From: Betaproteobacteria bacterium
GTDB lineage: Bacteria; Pseudomonadota; Gammaproteobacteria; Burkholderiales; SG8-41
Assembly: GCA_947467315.1 (NCBI GenBank)
Contig: CANIID010000013.1
Span: 1 to 39,680 of the forward strand
Reading direction: 5' to 3'
DNA: 39,680 nucleotides
Within the stretch, counting starts at the first letter, position 1. Each line of letters starts with the position of its first letter. Under the pieces are notes generated by a model. The model saw nothing but the letters and a program-made list of their open reading frames with translations. It ran no database searches and was not told the DNA's origin. Made by a program: the position numbers and the translations under genes. Shown in pieces: positions 1 to 8,383 of this stretch.

Positions 1-1
1 C

Positions 2-1231
2 TGGCTCTGGCCTACTGACGGTAACAACGCGCCGCGCGCCGTCGCCGAGACGGTACCGGTGGTCGCGGTGCTGCCGTTGACCAACCAGAGTGGAGACCCC
101 CAGCGCGAATTCTTCAGCGACGGCGTCACCGAAGACATCATCCATGCGCTGGGGCGCTATTCCGGTTTGCGCGTGATCTCAAGCAACTCGGTTCAACAGT
201 TCAAGCAGCGCAAGTTGACACCGCAGATCGTCAGGGACGAACTCCGGGCGCGCTATGTGGTTACGGGCAGCGTGCGCGAGGCCGGCGGACAGGTGCGCGT
301 CACGGTTGAGCTGAGCGACGCCGAGACCGCGCGCGTGTTGTGGTCGGAGCGCTTCGACCGTCAGGGCGGTGGAGTGTTCGAGATACAGGACAGCATCGTG
401 CAAAGCATCGTCGGCGCACTGGCCGTCAAGGTCACGAAACTCGAGCGCGACCGCGCTGCCACGCGGCCCCCCAGCCGGCTGGAGGCCTACGACCTTGTGT
501 TGCTGGCGCGTTCCCTCGAAGCCCGCGCCGAGCGTGCCGCCAACCGCCAGGGCCGCGCGTTGATCGCCAAGGCGCGCGAACTGGCGCCCGACTACGCGAT
601 GGTCTACGTTGTCGATAGCAAGCTCGAGTATCAGCGCGGCGACATGGGTTGGTTCGAAAACCCCGCGCTGAGTCTGACAATGGCCGAGCGCGTGGCGCGA
701 CACGCACTTACCATCGACGATCCGGGTGCTAACGCGCACGCGCATGCGCTGTTATCCCGCATCCACTCCCAGCGGGGAGAATTCGATCAGGCGCTGGCCG
801 AAGCAGACCGGGCCATCGCCCTGAATCCCAGCGACGCCTTCGTCGCGGAAGCGCGCGCCGAGACGCTGCTCATGCTCGGCCGAACCGACGAAGCCATCGT
901 TCTGGCGGAACGCGCGTTGCGACTGGATCCGGCCGGGCGCTATTCTCCGGTCAAGCACCACCTGCCGCTTGCGTATTTCGTTGCCGGGCGGTATGGGCAG
1001 GCACTGGCGGCTTGCGAGGCGTCGCTCGCGAATTACCCCGGCATTCCTTTTCTGCACGCAATGCGGGCCGTGACCCTGGTCCAGACGGGCCGCGTAGAGG
1101 ATGCACGCCGGTCAGCCGCCGAAGTGCGACGACTGCAACCGAACTTTCCAGTTGCCGAATTCGGGAACCGCTTCGTCAACCCGGCAACCCGAGAGCGATT
1201 GCACACGGCGCTGCGTCAGGCCGGGCTGTGA
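2..1231 (+). CDS. TolB-like/TPR protein, 3' part (5' end outside window)
   Basis: The reading frame is open from base 2, so the gene begins before the window and the GTG at 59 is not its start. The visible part opens with a proline/alanine linker, then a TolB-N/FlgO-like domain (VVAVLPLTNQSGDP, then FSDGVTEDIIHAL and YVVTGSVREAGGQVRV), about residues 20-140. At least four tetratricopeptide repeats follow, for example in GEFDQALAEADRAIALNPSD and GRTDEAIVLAERALRLDPAG. In known families this C-terminal arrangement follows a class III adenylate/guanylate cyclase domain or a winged-helix DNA-binding domain plus one membrane helix. The linker just before TolB-N fits a protein anchored in the inner membrane with this part in the periplasm. 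Which N-terminal domain is present cannot be told here. It ends with TGA at 1229. Confidence 0.8.
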   Translation, partial: WLWPTDGNNAPRAVAETVPVVAVLPLTNQSGDPQREFFSDGVTEDIIHALGRYSGLRVISSNSVQQFKQRKLTPQIVRDELRARYVVTGSVREAGGQVRVTVELSDAETARVLWSERFDRQGGGVFEIQDSIVQSIVGALAVKVTKLERDRAATRPPSRLEAYDLVLLARSLEARAERAANRQGRALIAKARELAPDYAMVYVVDSKLEYQRGDMGWFENPALSLTMAERVARHALTIDDPGANAHAHALLSRIHSQRGEFDQALAEADRAIALNPSDAFVAEARAETLLMLGRTDEAIVLAERALRLDPAGRYSPVKHHLPLAYFVAGRYGQALAACEASLANYPGIPFLHAMRAVTLVQTGRVEDARRSAAEVRRLQPNFPVAEFGNRFVNPATRERLHTALRQAGL

Positions 1232-1238
1232 GCCTGCT

Positions 1239-1670
1239 TTACTTGCGAGCCGCCCAGTTCTTGTGCGCGCGGGCAAGGGTGGCCGGGTCACCCTCGCCCC
1301 TGGCGCGCACGGCGTCGGAGTAGTAGAGATACAACTTGCCGTCGACGATCTTCCACGTGTTCGGGTCGCCTTTGAACTCCTTGCCAACGGCGATGCCGGT
1401 CGCGCACAGACCGCTGAACTGCGGCAGGTAACGATCGGGGGCGGCGGTGAAAGCCGCCCTGTTCTGCGCATTTGAAAACAGGTAGCGGGCGCCATCGAAG
1501 TCAACGCGCAACGCCGCTTGGCCTTTCACGGGGCCACCGTCCTTGAAATAGCTGACGACATCCATGCCCTGCAACGCCACCGCAGGCTCGGCGGCGACTT
1601 GCGCGTGCGCCGACAGGCAGGTGAGCAAGGCCAGGAAGACGAATGCGAGGAAGTGGCGGACCGACGACAT
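1239..1670 (-). CDS. Secreted YHS-domain protein
   Basis: 143 residues with an N-terminal signal peptide (hydrophobic FLAFVFLALLTCLSAHAQ, cleavage probably after AHA). The mature part is a YHS-type domain: VALQGMDVVSYF, then RYLFSNAQNRAAFTAAPDRY and LPQFSGLCATGIA. YHS domains are small, often linked to metal handling, and secreted stand-alone versions are common in Proteobacteria; the substrate is unknown. I chose the ATG at 1670 because GGAG sits six bases upstream of it, inside the codons of an alternative start at 1682. It converges on the TolB/TPR gene with a 7-base gap. Confidence 0.8.
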   Translation of the reverse strand: MSSVRHFLAFVFLALLTCLSAHAQVAAEPAVALQGMDVVSYFKDGGPVKGQAALRVDFDGARYLFSNAQNRAAFTAAPDRYLPQFSGLCATGIAVGKEFKGDPNTWKIVDGKLYLYYSDAVRARGEGDPATLARAHKNWAARK

Positions 1671-1870
1671 GATGCGCTCCATTGCTTTGAAGACTAAAGT
1701 AATCCAGTGCAGGCCGTATCATTGGCTCCAAGCTCTGAAAAGGCAAGCTTCCACGCGCGCCTAAGCCGAACGCTAAGCGCCACAACCGATGCACGCCGAC
1801 GCCGTTAGCATCGGAACGCCATCTGGCGGCGGCGACCGCTGCCCGCTAATATGCTTTTCCCCAATCAAGA

Positions 1871-1896
1871 AATTATATTTAAAAACAGACACTTAT
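1871..1896 (-). repeat. AT-rich dispersed repeat, copy 1
   Basis: Read on the minus strand it begins ATAAGTGTCTG and continues TTTTTAAATATAATT, matching the window-wide consensus (RTAAGYATWTG then TTTWTAAAGGAATWTTT). It overlaps the first two bases of the DUF486 start codon on the plus strand, in the opposite orientation, so it does not supply that gene's ribosome binding site. Confidence 0.6.
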
Positions 1897-2251
1897 GAAC
1901 CTTATTGCCCAACACCCCATTGCCGTCAGCGCCTTGATGCTGACCGCTTCGAACGTGTTCATGACCTTCGCCTGGTACGGGCACCTCAAACATTTGAACA
2001 GCAAGCCGTGGTGGATCGCGGCGTTTGTGAGTTGGGGCATCGCGCTGTTTGAATATCTGCTTCAAGTGCCCGCAAACCGCATCGGCGTCGAGCAGATGAA
2101 TCTCGCGCAACTGAAAATCATGCAGGAGGTGATTACGCTGGCGTTGTTTGTGCCGTTCGCGGTGTTCTACATGGGGCAGGAAGTGCGGATGAATTATTTG
2201 TACGCGGCGGTGTGCTTGATGGGGGCGGTGTATTTCATCTTTAAAGCGTGA
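1895..2251 (+). CDS. DMT-family protein (DUF486)
   Basis: 118 residues with four predicted membrane helices: residues about 10-27, 37-55, 75-95 and 100-117. The pattern FAWYGHLKHLNSKPWWIAA followed by VSWGIALFEYLLQVPANRIG is that of the DUF486 family, small four-helix relatives of drug/metabolite transporters that probably act as dimers in the inner membrane. No substrate is known. No Shine-Dalgarno is visible before ATG 1895; the upstream bases are an AT-rich repeat copy. The TTG/ATG choice is not in doubt because the protein begins at the family's usual place. Confidence 0.8.
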   Translation: MNLIAQHPIAVSALMLTASNVFMTFAWYGHLKHLNSKPWWIAAFVSWGIALFEYLLQVPANRIGVEQMNLAQLKIMQEVITLALFVPFAVFYMGQEVRMNYLYAAVCLMGAVYFIFKA

Positions 2252-2256
2252 GGGGG

Positions 2257-2326
2257 GAAACGTGAAAAGTGAAATGTGAAACGAATTTCGCGGAATGCCA
2301 CGGACACATATCACTTTTCACGTTTC
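2257..2326. repeat. 16-bp perfect inverted repeat with GTGAAAN heptamers
   Basis: The arm GAAACGTGAAAAGTGA (2257-2272) is repeated in reverse complement at 2311-2326, with a 38-base spacer. The left arm runs into tandem heptamers of the form GTGAAAA, GTGAAAT, GTGAAAC. It lies between the DUF486 gene and mpl. It could form a long hairpin in RNA, but no U-run follows, so it is not a standard terminator. Confidence 0.75.
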
Positions 2327-2353
2327 AGGGTAGTAAGGTATTCTCCCCGCATC

Positions 2354-3721
2354 ATGCACATTCACATCCTCGGCATTTGCGGTACTTTCATGGGCGGCAT
2401 CGCGGCGATTGCGCGGGCTGCCGGGCACAAAGTCACGGGGTGCGATGCCAACGTGTATCCGCCGATGAGCACGCAGCTTGAGGCGCAGGGCATCGCGCTC
2501 ATCGAGGGTTTTGGTGTTGATCAGATAAAACTCGAACCGGATTTGTTCGTCACCGGCAACGTGGTGGCGCGCGGCAATGCGTTGATGGAAGAAATTCTCA
2601 ATCGCGGTTTGCCGTATACCTCCGGCCCGCAGTGGTTGGCTGAAAACGTGTTGCGCGACAAATGGGTGCTGGCGGTGGCGGGCACGCACGGCAAAACCAC
2701 CACCAGCGCAATGCTGGCATGGATGCTCGAACACGGCGGGTTGAATCCCGGCTTTCTTGTCGGCGGCGTGCCGGAGAATTTCGGCATTTCGGCGCGGCTT
2801 ACCGATGCGCCGTTTTTTGTCATTGAGGCCGATGAATACGACACGGCGTTTTCCGACAAGCGTTCCAAGTTTGTGCATTACCATCCGCGCACGGCGATCT
2901 TGAACAATCTTGAATTCGATCACGCGGATATTTTTGCCGATCTCGCGGCGATAGAGACGCAGTTTCATCATTTGGTGCGCACCGTGCCGGGCAATGGCTT
3001 GATTGTCAGCAACGGCGTTGATGCGAATCTGGAGCGCGTGTTGAAACGCGGCTGCTGGACGCCCATCGAGCGCTTTGGCGTCACCGGCGGTTGGCAGGCG
3101 GGCGCCCGTTACGCGGATGGTTTCGACGTGTTATTCAACGGTGCATTGCAGGGCCGAATACAGTGGGATCTGCTCGGCGAACACAACGTGGCGAATGCGC
3201 TGGCGGCGATTGCCGCTGCGCGCCACGCGGGCGTGCCGGCCAGGATGGCCATCGAAGCGATGGCGACCTTCAAAAACGTCAAGCGCCGCATGGAGATCAA
3301 AGGCGTCGCCGGTGGCGTCACTGTTTACGATGATTTCGCGCATCACCCCACGGCGATTGCCACCACCATCGCCGGCTTGCGCGCCAAAATCGGCGGCGCG
3401 CGCCTGATTGCCGTGCTGGAGCCGCGTTCCAACACCATGAAGCAGGGCGCATTGAAAGATTTGCTCGCGGGCAGCCTTGCGGGGGCAGACCGGGTGTTTT
3501 GCTACAGCGCCGGGCTGGGCTGGGATGCGGGCGCGGTGCTCGCGCCGCTGGGCGCGAAAGTCAGCGTGAACGAACAATTTGACGGCTTGCTCGCGCAGGT
3601 GGCCGCCGCCGCGCGCGCCGGCGACCATGTGCTGGTGATGAGCAACGGCGGCTTTGGCGGCATACACGACAAGCTGCTATCGCGCCTTGCAGATAACGCA
3701 GTGAAGGGCGCCGGGTCATGA
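2354..3721 (+). CDS. mpl: UDP-N-acetylmuramate:tripeptide ligase Mpl
   Basis: 455 residues, the usual Mpl length. Mpl is the cytoplasmic peptidoglycan-recycling ligase that joins the recovered tripeptide L-Ala-gamma-D-Glu-meso-DAP to UDP-MurNAc. The start MHIHILGICGTFMGG is the Mpl-type N-terminus with a nucleotide-binding loop. The ATP-binding loop is VAGTHGKTTTSAM (about residues 114-126), and EADEYDTAFSDKRSKF and NLEFDHADIF are Mur-ligase motifs. YDDFAHHPTAI and LEPRSNTMKQG are the C-terminal Mpl motifs that separate it from MurC. I chose ATG 2354, since the longer frame from 2276 adds unrelated residues from the inverted repeat. Its TGA overlaps the ATG of the next gene (ATGA). Confidence 0.95.
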   Translation: MHIHILGICGTFMGGIAAIARAAGHKVTGCDANVYPPMSTQLEAQGIALIEGFGVDQIKLEPDLFVTGNVVARGNALMEEILNRGLPYTSGPQWLAENVLRDKWVLAVAGTHGKTTTSAMLAWMLEHGGLNPGFLVGGVPENFGISARLTDAPFFVIEADEYDTAFSDKRSKFVHYHPRTAILNNLEFDHADIFADLAAIETQFHHLVRTVPGNGLIVSNGVDANLERVLKRGCWTPIERFGVTGGWQAGARYADGFDVLFNGALQGRIQWDLLGEHNVANALAAIAAARHAGVPARMAIEAMATFKNVKRRMEIKGVAGGVTVYDDFAHHPTAIATTIAGLRAKIGGARLIAVLEPRSNTMKQGALKDLLAGSLAGADRVFCYSAGLGWDAGAVLAPLGAKVSVNEQFDGLLAQVAAAARAGDHVLVMSNGGFGGIHDKLLSRLADNAVKGAGS

Positions 3722-5253
3722 ACGATCAACGCGATCTGGCGTTGATTATCTGCTCGCGCTTTCCCATCGTGCTGATCGAGACGCACGAGGAGGCGCGCGT
3801 GATGGCGCTGCTGGAGCAGGTGGCGCGGCTCGAAGGACAGGGCATCTTTGTGTGGACCGCGGCGGACGGCTTGCAGCGCCGCGACAATCCGCTCGCCGCG
3901 TCACCCGGCAATTACAGCGTCAGCAGCGTGCAGAAAGGCCCCTATGGCAAAGGCCCGATCGCCGACACGATGAACATCGTGGGCGCGTTGAAGCACATAC
4001 ACGCCACCAGCTTCAGTGGCATCTACGTGCTGGTGGATGTGCATCCGTATCTCGACGACCCGGTGAATCAGCGGCACATCAAGAGCATCGCGCAGGACTA
4101 CGAAAAGAATCCGCGCACGCTGGTGCTGGTCGGTCCGAAGATTGCGCTGGCGGACGACTTGCAGCGGCTGTCTGCGCGTTTCGAGCTGAAGCTGCCCGAT
4201 GCGGCGCAGATGCGCGAGTTGATCGAAAGCGAGTCGAAGAACGCGATTCGCTTCAGCGTGATCTCGCCCGCGGATGAGGCCGAGGCCGTGTCGGTGATCA
4301 GCCAGCATCTGGTGGGCTTGTGCATCGAGGATGCGCGCCGCCTGGTGCGCCAGTGCCTCACCGACGACGGCCAGATCACCACGCAGGACGTGTCGCGCAT
4401 ACTGAAAGCCAAGCAGGACAAACTCGGCGCGAACGGCGTGGTGCAAATGGAATTGGGCGTCACGCAACTGCCCGAGGTGGCGGGGCTCGCCAACCTCAAG
4501 CGCTGGCTCGCGCAGCGGCGCGCGGCGTTTATCGGGGACGCGGCGGCGATGGGGCTCGATGCGCCCAAGGGCATGTTGTTGCTGGGCGTGCAAGGCGGCG
4601 GCAAAAGTCTGGCCGCCAAGGCGGTGGCGGGCGCGTGGCATTTGCCGCTGTTGCGGCTGGATTTCGGCGCGCTCTACGACAAGTGGCTGGGCGAAACCGA
4701 ACGCAAGCTGCGCGAGGCGCTGAAGTTCGCCGACACCATGGCGCCCTGCGTGTTGTGGATGGACGAAATTGAAAAGGGCGTGGCTGTTGGCGGCGCGGGC
4801 GACGGCGGCGAATCACGGCGCCTGCTCGGCACGCTGCTCACGTGGATGGCCGAGCGCAAGAGCAAGGTGTTCATGGTCGCCACCGCCAATGACATCGAAC
4901 ACCTGCCGCCTGAGTTGATACGCAAGGGCCGCTTCGACGAAATATTTTTTGTGGATTTGCCCGATGCCGAAACGCGCGTCGAAATTTTCAGACTGCATCT
5001 GGCGCGCCGCAAACTCGATGCCTCGACATTCGATCTCGCCAAGTTGGCGGAAGCGTCCGAAGGATTTTCCGGCGCGGAAATCGAGCAGGCGATTGTGTCC
5101 GGGCTCTACGAAGCGCATGCAACCGCCCGCCCGCTGAACACGGTTCATGTGCTCACCGAAACCGTGCGCACGCGTCCGCTGTCGGTGGTGATGGCGGAAA
5201 AAATAGAAGCCTTGCGCGAGTGGGCGGCGGCACGTACGGTAGCAGCGAATTAG
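3718..5253 (+). CDS. Ycf46-like AAA+ ATPase
   Basis: 511 residues. An N-terminal domain (about 1-250) has the pattern of Ycf46 relatives (FPIVLIETHEEARV, then a helical region). The AAA+ module follows: Walker A LLGVQGGGKSLAAKA near residue 290, LRLDFGALYDKWLGETE, Walker B CVLWMDEIEKG near 345, sensor/arginine-finger region FMVATANDIEHLPPELIRKG with RFDEIFF, and a C-terminal lid. This matches Ycf46-type ATPases of plastids, cyanobacteria and Proteobacteria, whose client is unknown. It overlaps mpl by four bases, so the two are translated together, which hints at a cell-envelope role; that is inference only. An AT-rich repeat copy starts two bases after its stop. Confidence 0.85.
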   Translation: MNDQRDLALIICSRFPIVLIETHEEARVMALLEQVARLEGQGIFVWTAADGLQRRDNPLAASPGNYSVSSVQKGPYGKGPIADTMNIVGALKHIHATSFSGIYVLVDVHPYLDDPVNQRHIKSIAQDYEKNPRTLVLVGPKIALADDLQRLSARFELKLPDAAQMRELIESESKNAIRFSVISPADEAEAVSVISQHLVGLCIEDARRLVRQCLTDDGQITTQDVSRILKAKQDKLGANGVVQMELGVTQLPEVAGLANLKRWLAQRRAAFIGDAAAMGLDAPKGMLLLGVQGGGKSLAAKAVAGAWHLPLLRLDFGALYDKWLGETERKLREALKFADTMAPCVLWMDEIEKGVAVGGAGDGGESRRLLGTLLTWMAERKSKVFMVATANDIEHLPPELIRKGRFDEIFFVDLPDAETRVEIFRLHLARRKLDASTFDLAKLAEASEGFSGAEIEQAIVSGLYEAHATARPLNTVHVLTETVRTRPLSVVMAEKIEALREWAAARTVAAN

Positions 5254-5255
5254 TC

Positions 5256-5284
5256 ATAAGTATTTGTTTTTAAAGGAATTTTTA
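5256..5284 (+). repeat. AT-rich dispersed repeat, copy 2
   Basis: Begins ATAAGTATTTG and continues TTTTTAAAGGAATTTTTA, close to consensus. It sits directly after the stop codon of the AAA ATPase and about 70 bases before the start of the interrupted Bug gene, in the same orientation. The 7-codon frame seen in other copies is open here but does not stop at a gene start. Confidence 0.75.
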
Positions 5285-5352
5285 TACCGCCTTGCGCGGT
5301 CTCATGCGTCGAGCTTTTTTTGTATCGCAACCAGAAACAAGGATACCTGTCG

Positions 5353-6351
5353 ATGGACGCAATCCCGATGTGTGAAGGCCGTTTCAAAACGCTTGCCCGC
5401 ACCCTGTGCGCCGGGGCGCTGTTCGCGGCGCCATACGCACCTGTGTTTGCGCAAAACTATCCGGTGAAGCCCGTGCGCGTGGTGCAGGCGGGTGCGCCCG
5501 GCTCGTTGGGCGATACCGTCACGCGGCTGGTGTTTTCCAGGGTCAGTGAGGCGACGGGCTAGCAATTCGTTGTCGACAACCGGTCGGCTGCCGGCGGCAG
5601 CATCGCGGCGGACGTGGTCGCCAAGGCGCCGGCGGACGGTTACACGCTGTTATCGTCGGTCAACTCCATCATGGCCGTCAATCCGCTGGTGTATTCGAAG
5701 ATCAGCTACGATCCGCTGCGCGATTTCGATGCCGTGTCGATGATCGTGAAATACAGCGAAGTGCTGATCGCGCATCCGTCGCTGGGGGCGAAATCGGTTG
5801 CCGAGCTGGTGGCGCTGGCGAAGGCGCGCCCGAAGCAGATTACCTACGCCAGCGGCGGCAACGGCCATACCACGCACCTGATGATGGAGCTTTTCCAGCG
5901 CAAGGCCGGCATTGCGCTCGTCCATGTTCCCTATAAAGGCATGAGCCCTGCGGTGCAGGCCGTGGCCGGGGCGGAGACAGCTATCGTCAACGTGGGATTG
6001 GGGCTTGCCCGTCCGCACATCACCAGCGGCCGGGTGATTGCGCTGGCGAAAACGGGCTTTCCGTCGAAAGAGGCGCTGTCCGGCGTGCCTGCGTTAACGG
6101 CTTCCTACCCGGATGCCGAATATATTCCGTGGACGGCGGTGTTCGCGCCCAAGGGCGCACCGCGCGCTATTGTGGCCAGACTCAACGCCGAGACCAATAA
6201 AGCCCTGGCCGCGCCAGAGTTCCTGAAGCGCATGGCGGAACTCGATATTGCGGTGATCGGCGGTTCGCCCGCAGACCTCGACAAGACACTGCGCGTAGAT
6301 GTCGCCGTTAACCGCGAGCTGGTGAAAAGCATCGGGCTCAAACTCGACTGA
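5353..6351 (+). pseudogene. Bug/TctC-type receptor with in-frame amber stop
   Basis: Start ATG 5353 has AAGGA upstream and encodes a signal peptide (CAGALFAAPYAPVFAQ). The mature start YPVKPVRVVQAGAPGSLGDT is that of Bug periplasmic solute-binding proteins. TAG at 5560-5562 falls exactly where the family has a codon before QFVVDNRSAAGGS; a CAG-to-TAG change would explain it. Downstream the frame continues unbroken to TGA 6351: ADGYTLLSSVNSIMAVNP, then VHVPYKGMSPAVQAVAG. Repaired, the protein would be 332 residues, normal for the family. Bug proteins bind carboxylates or other small organic molecules, usually for tripartite tricarboxylate transporters; no TctA/TctB is here. A sequencing error or amber readthrough are alternatives. 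Confidence 0.85.
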
Positions 6352-6399
6352 GACTTGACTGAACCCACCCGCGAACGTCGCGGAGATTAGGTGGACGGG

Positions 6400-6897
6400 T
6401 CAGACACCGCTTGACCCCGGCGCAAGGTGCGCATCCCACGGGCCGGGGAACAAACCGCGCGGCCGGTCGCTGTGCATAAACAGCTTGTCCTCGCGAAACC
6501 ACTCGCTGCGCGGCAACTCATAGAACGCCTCGACACCGTTGCCGTCCGGATCGCGCAGGTAAACGCCGAGGCAAATGCCATGATCGGTGACGCGGTCGAG
6601 CGGAATTTTTTTCTGCACGATCCGCTCGTAGAATTCGCGCAGATCGTCGAGACTTTGCATCTTCCAGGCGAGGTGGTTCAGCCCGACCTGTTTTTTCTGT
6701 GCAACAGGCGCATTTTCGCCGACCTCGATCAGCGCGATCTCGTGAGATTCTTCGCGATTGGCGGACAGGAACGCCCCGCGGCCTGGCACGAAATCGTGCG
6801 TGTGCAGTCCCAGCACGTCTTCATACCATTGCCGCGAGCGCGCCGCATTGCGCACCCAGAGGTTCACATGTCCCAGGTAAAGTGGTGTGTAACTCAT
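6400..6897 (-). CDS. VOC-family (glyoxalase/extradiol dioxygenase-like) protein
   Basis: 165 residues, a single VOC unit of two beta-alpha-beta modules. Putative metal ligands: His in YLGHVNLWV near residue 10, His in VGLNHLAWKM near 75, and Glu in GNGVEAFYELP near 125. RDPDGNGVE is the hallmark of type I extradiol dioxygenase-like VOC proteins. This suggests a metal-dependent enzyme acting on an aromatic or carbonyl compound, but the substrate cannot be named. GGAGGCAGG lies before ATG 6897. It converges with the interrupted Bug gene and diverges from the amidase; the 216-base region 6898-7113 between it and the amidase shows no feature beyond an AT-rich repeat at its end. Confidence 0.8.
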   Translation of the reverse strand: MSYTPLYLGHVNLWVRNAARSRQWYEDVLGLHTHDFVPGRGAFLSANREESHEIALIEVGENAPVAQKKQVGLNHLAWKMQSLDDLREFYERIVQKKIPLDRVTDHGICLGVYLRDPDGNGVEAFYELPRSEWFREDKLFMHSDRPRGLFPGPWDAHLAPGSSGV

Positions 6898-7085
6898 GAT
6901 GCCTGCCTCCGCGCGTAGGAGTGAACGGGCAGGCAGTGTAGCGCAGGCCGGGCGGGCGGGATTGGCTCTGCTCGCGATGCACGGTTATCATCAATGCCGC
7001 AATGTTTGAAGTGTGATTGCAATCGCCACTGAAAAACCGGCGAACAGTTCCGATATTACAGTAGGCGGATTGCCGACGATTACAA

Positions 7086-7113
7086 ATAAGTATATGTTTA
7101 TAAAGGAGTTTTT
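7086..7113 (+). repeat. AT-rich dispersed repeat, copy 3; provides amidase RBS
   Basis: Begins ATAAGTATATG and continues TTTATAAAGGAGTTTTT, ending exactly before the GTG start of the amidase. The AAAGGAG inside the repeat is the Shine-Dalgarno. The frame ATG-TTT-ATA-AAG-GAG-TTT-TTG-TGA lies wholly in this copy and its stop overlaps the amidase GTG (GTGA). Confidence 0.85.
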
Positions 7114-8286
7114 GTGAGTATTCTGGATCGCGATCTACTCGGCGCTTTTTGCCGCCACACGCACGTTGAATTGCCCGGCGCGCCCAGCGGGCCGCTTGCG
7201 GGCCTCACCTTCGGCCTGAAAGATATCTTCGACGTGGCTGGACACAAAACCGGTTTCGGTTGTCCAGATTGGCTGCGCACGCACGATGCGGCAAAGGTGC
7301 ATTCGGTCGTGGCGAAAAAATTGCTCGATGCCGGCGCCACGCTTGCGGGCAAAACCCACACCGAAGAAATGGCGTTCAGCCTCACCGGTGAAAACGCGCA
7401 CTACGGTACGCCGACCAACCTGCGCGCGCCGGATCGCGTGCCGGGCGGATCATCCAGCGGCTCGGCGGCGGCGGTGGCGGGCGAGCTGGTGGATTTTGCG
7501 ATAGGCAGCGACACCGGCGGTTCGGTGCGCGGGCCGGCGAGTTTTTGCGGCATCTATGGCATACGCCCGACGCATGGCCGCATCTCGCTCGAAGGCGTAT
7601 GCCCGCTGGCACCGGGCTTTGACACCTGCGGCTGGTTCGCGCGTGATGCGGCTTTGCTTGCGCGCGTGGGTGATGTGCTACTTGGCGGCAAGCCCGCAAC
7701 GCCCGGACGTGTATTGCTCGCGCAGGATGCGTTTGCTCTTGCCATGCCCGAAGCGCAGCAGGCATTGCAGCCCGCGCTGGCGCGCGTCGCCAAGGTGTTG
7801 GGTCAGCCCGAAGCGGTCACCGTCAGCGCCGAAGGTTTGAACGAATGGTTTGAAGTGTTTCGCGTACTGCAGTTCGCCGAAATCTGGGCGACGCATCGCG
7901 AGTGGGTGACGCGCGTGAAGCCGAATTTCGGCCCCGCGATAGGCAAGCGTTTTGAGGCGGTGGCCAAGGTGACGCCGGCCGAGGTCGCGCAGATGGTTCC
8001 GCAGCGCGAGGAAATCGCCGAACGTCTCGACAAACTGCTGGCGGGCAATGCGATTCTGCTGCTGCCCAGCGTGCCGGATGTCGCGCCGTTACTCAATTGC
8101 CCGCACGAGCAGACCACCGCGTTCCGCGAACGCGCGATGGGCATGTTGTGTATCTCCGGCATCGGACGTTTGCCGCAGGTGAGCCTGCCGCTGGCGACGG
8201 TGAATGGCCTGCCGCTGGGTTTGTCGATGGTGGCGGCGCGGGGTAATGATGAAATGCTGCTGGCGGTGGCGCGGCAGATTGCCTGA
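7114..8286 (+). CDS. Amidase-signature family hydrolase
   Basis: 390 residues. Amidase-signature enzymes hydrolyse C-N bonds with a Ser-cisSer-Lys triad. All three are visible: Lys in LTFGLKDIFDVAG (near residue 35), the Ser-rich loop PGGSSSGSAAAVAGELV (near 112), and the nucleophile region GSDTGGSVRGPASFCGIYG (near 135). The C-terminal part is short compared with 450-500-residue amidases, as in the AtzE/AMI1-like subgroup. GTG start at 7114 is set by the AAAGGAG in the preceding repeat. It is monocistronic and is followed by another AT-rich repeat copy in opposite orientation. The substrate is unknown. Confidence 0.88.
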   Translation: MSILDRDLLGAFCRHTHVELPGAPSGPLAGLTFGLKDIFDVAGHKTGFGCPDWLRTHDAAKVHSVVAKKLLDAGATLAGKTHTEEMAFSLTGENAHYGTPTNLRAPDRVPGGSSSGSAAAVAGELVDFAIGSDTGGSVRGPASFCGIYGIRPTHGRISLEGVCPLAPGFDTCGWFARDAALLARVGDVLLGGKPATPGRVLLAQDAFALAMPEAQQALQPALARVAKVLGQPEAVTVSAEGLNEWFEVFRVLQFAEIWATHREWVTRVKPNFGPAIGKRFEAVAKVTPAEVAQMVPQREEIAERLDKLLAGNAILLLPSVPDVAPLLNCPHEQTTAFRERAMGMLCISGIGRLPQVSLPLATVNGLPLGLSMVAARGNDEMLLAVARQIA

Positions 8287-8355
8287 TTGGCGTCGCGTCC
8301 CCACCCACAAGGGCAGCGGTCGATAACGTGCCACACATTCAACGCGGCATATTGA

Positions 8356-8383
8356 TAAAATATATTTATAAACAATTACTTAC
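8356..8383 (-). repeat. AT-rich dispersed repeat, copy 4
   Basis: Read on the minus strand: GTAAGTAATTG then TTTATAAATATATTTTAT. It lies 70 bases after the amidase stop and is inverted relative to the copy in front of the amidase, so the gene is flanked by inverted copies. The rest of the 8287-8542 intergenic region shows nothing recognisable. Confidence 0.6.

Noticed and set aside
59-61. GTG at 59 as a gene start
   Set aside because: The same frame is open to base 2 and the protein family has a long N-terminal part before this point.
5264-5467. ORF starting in an AT-rich repeat copy (M-F-L-K-E-F-L)
   Set aside because: After the repeat the frame reads Cys/Arg-rich sequence that is out of frame with the Bug signal peptide. 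Only the first seven codons are of interest, as part of the repeat.
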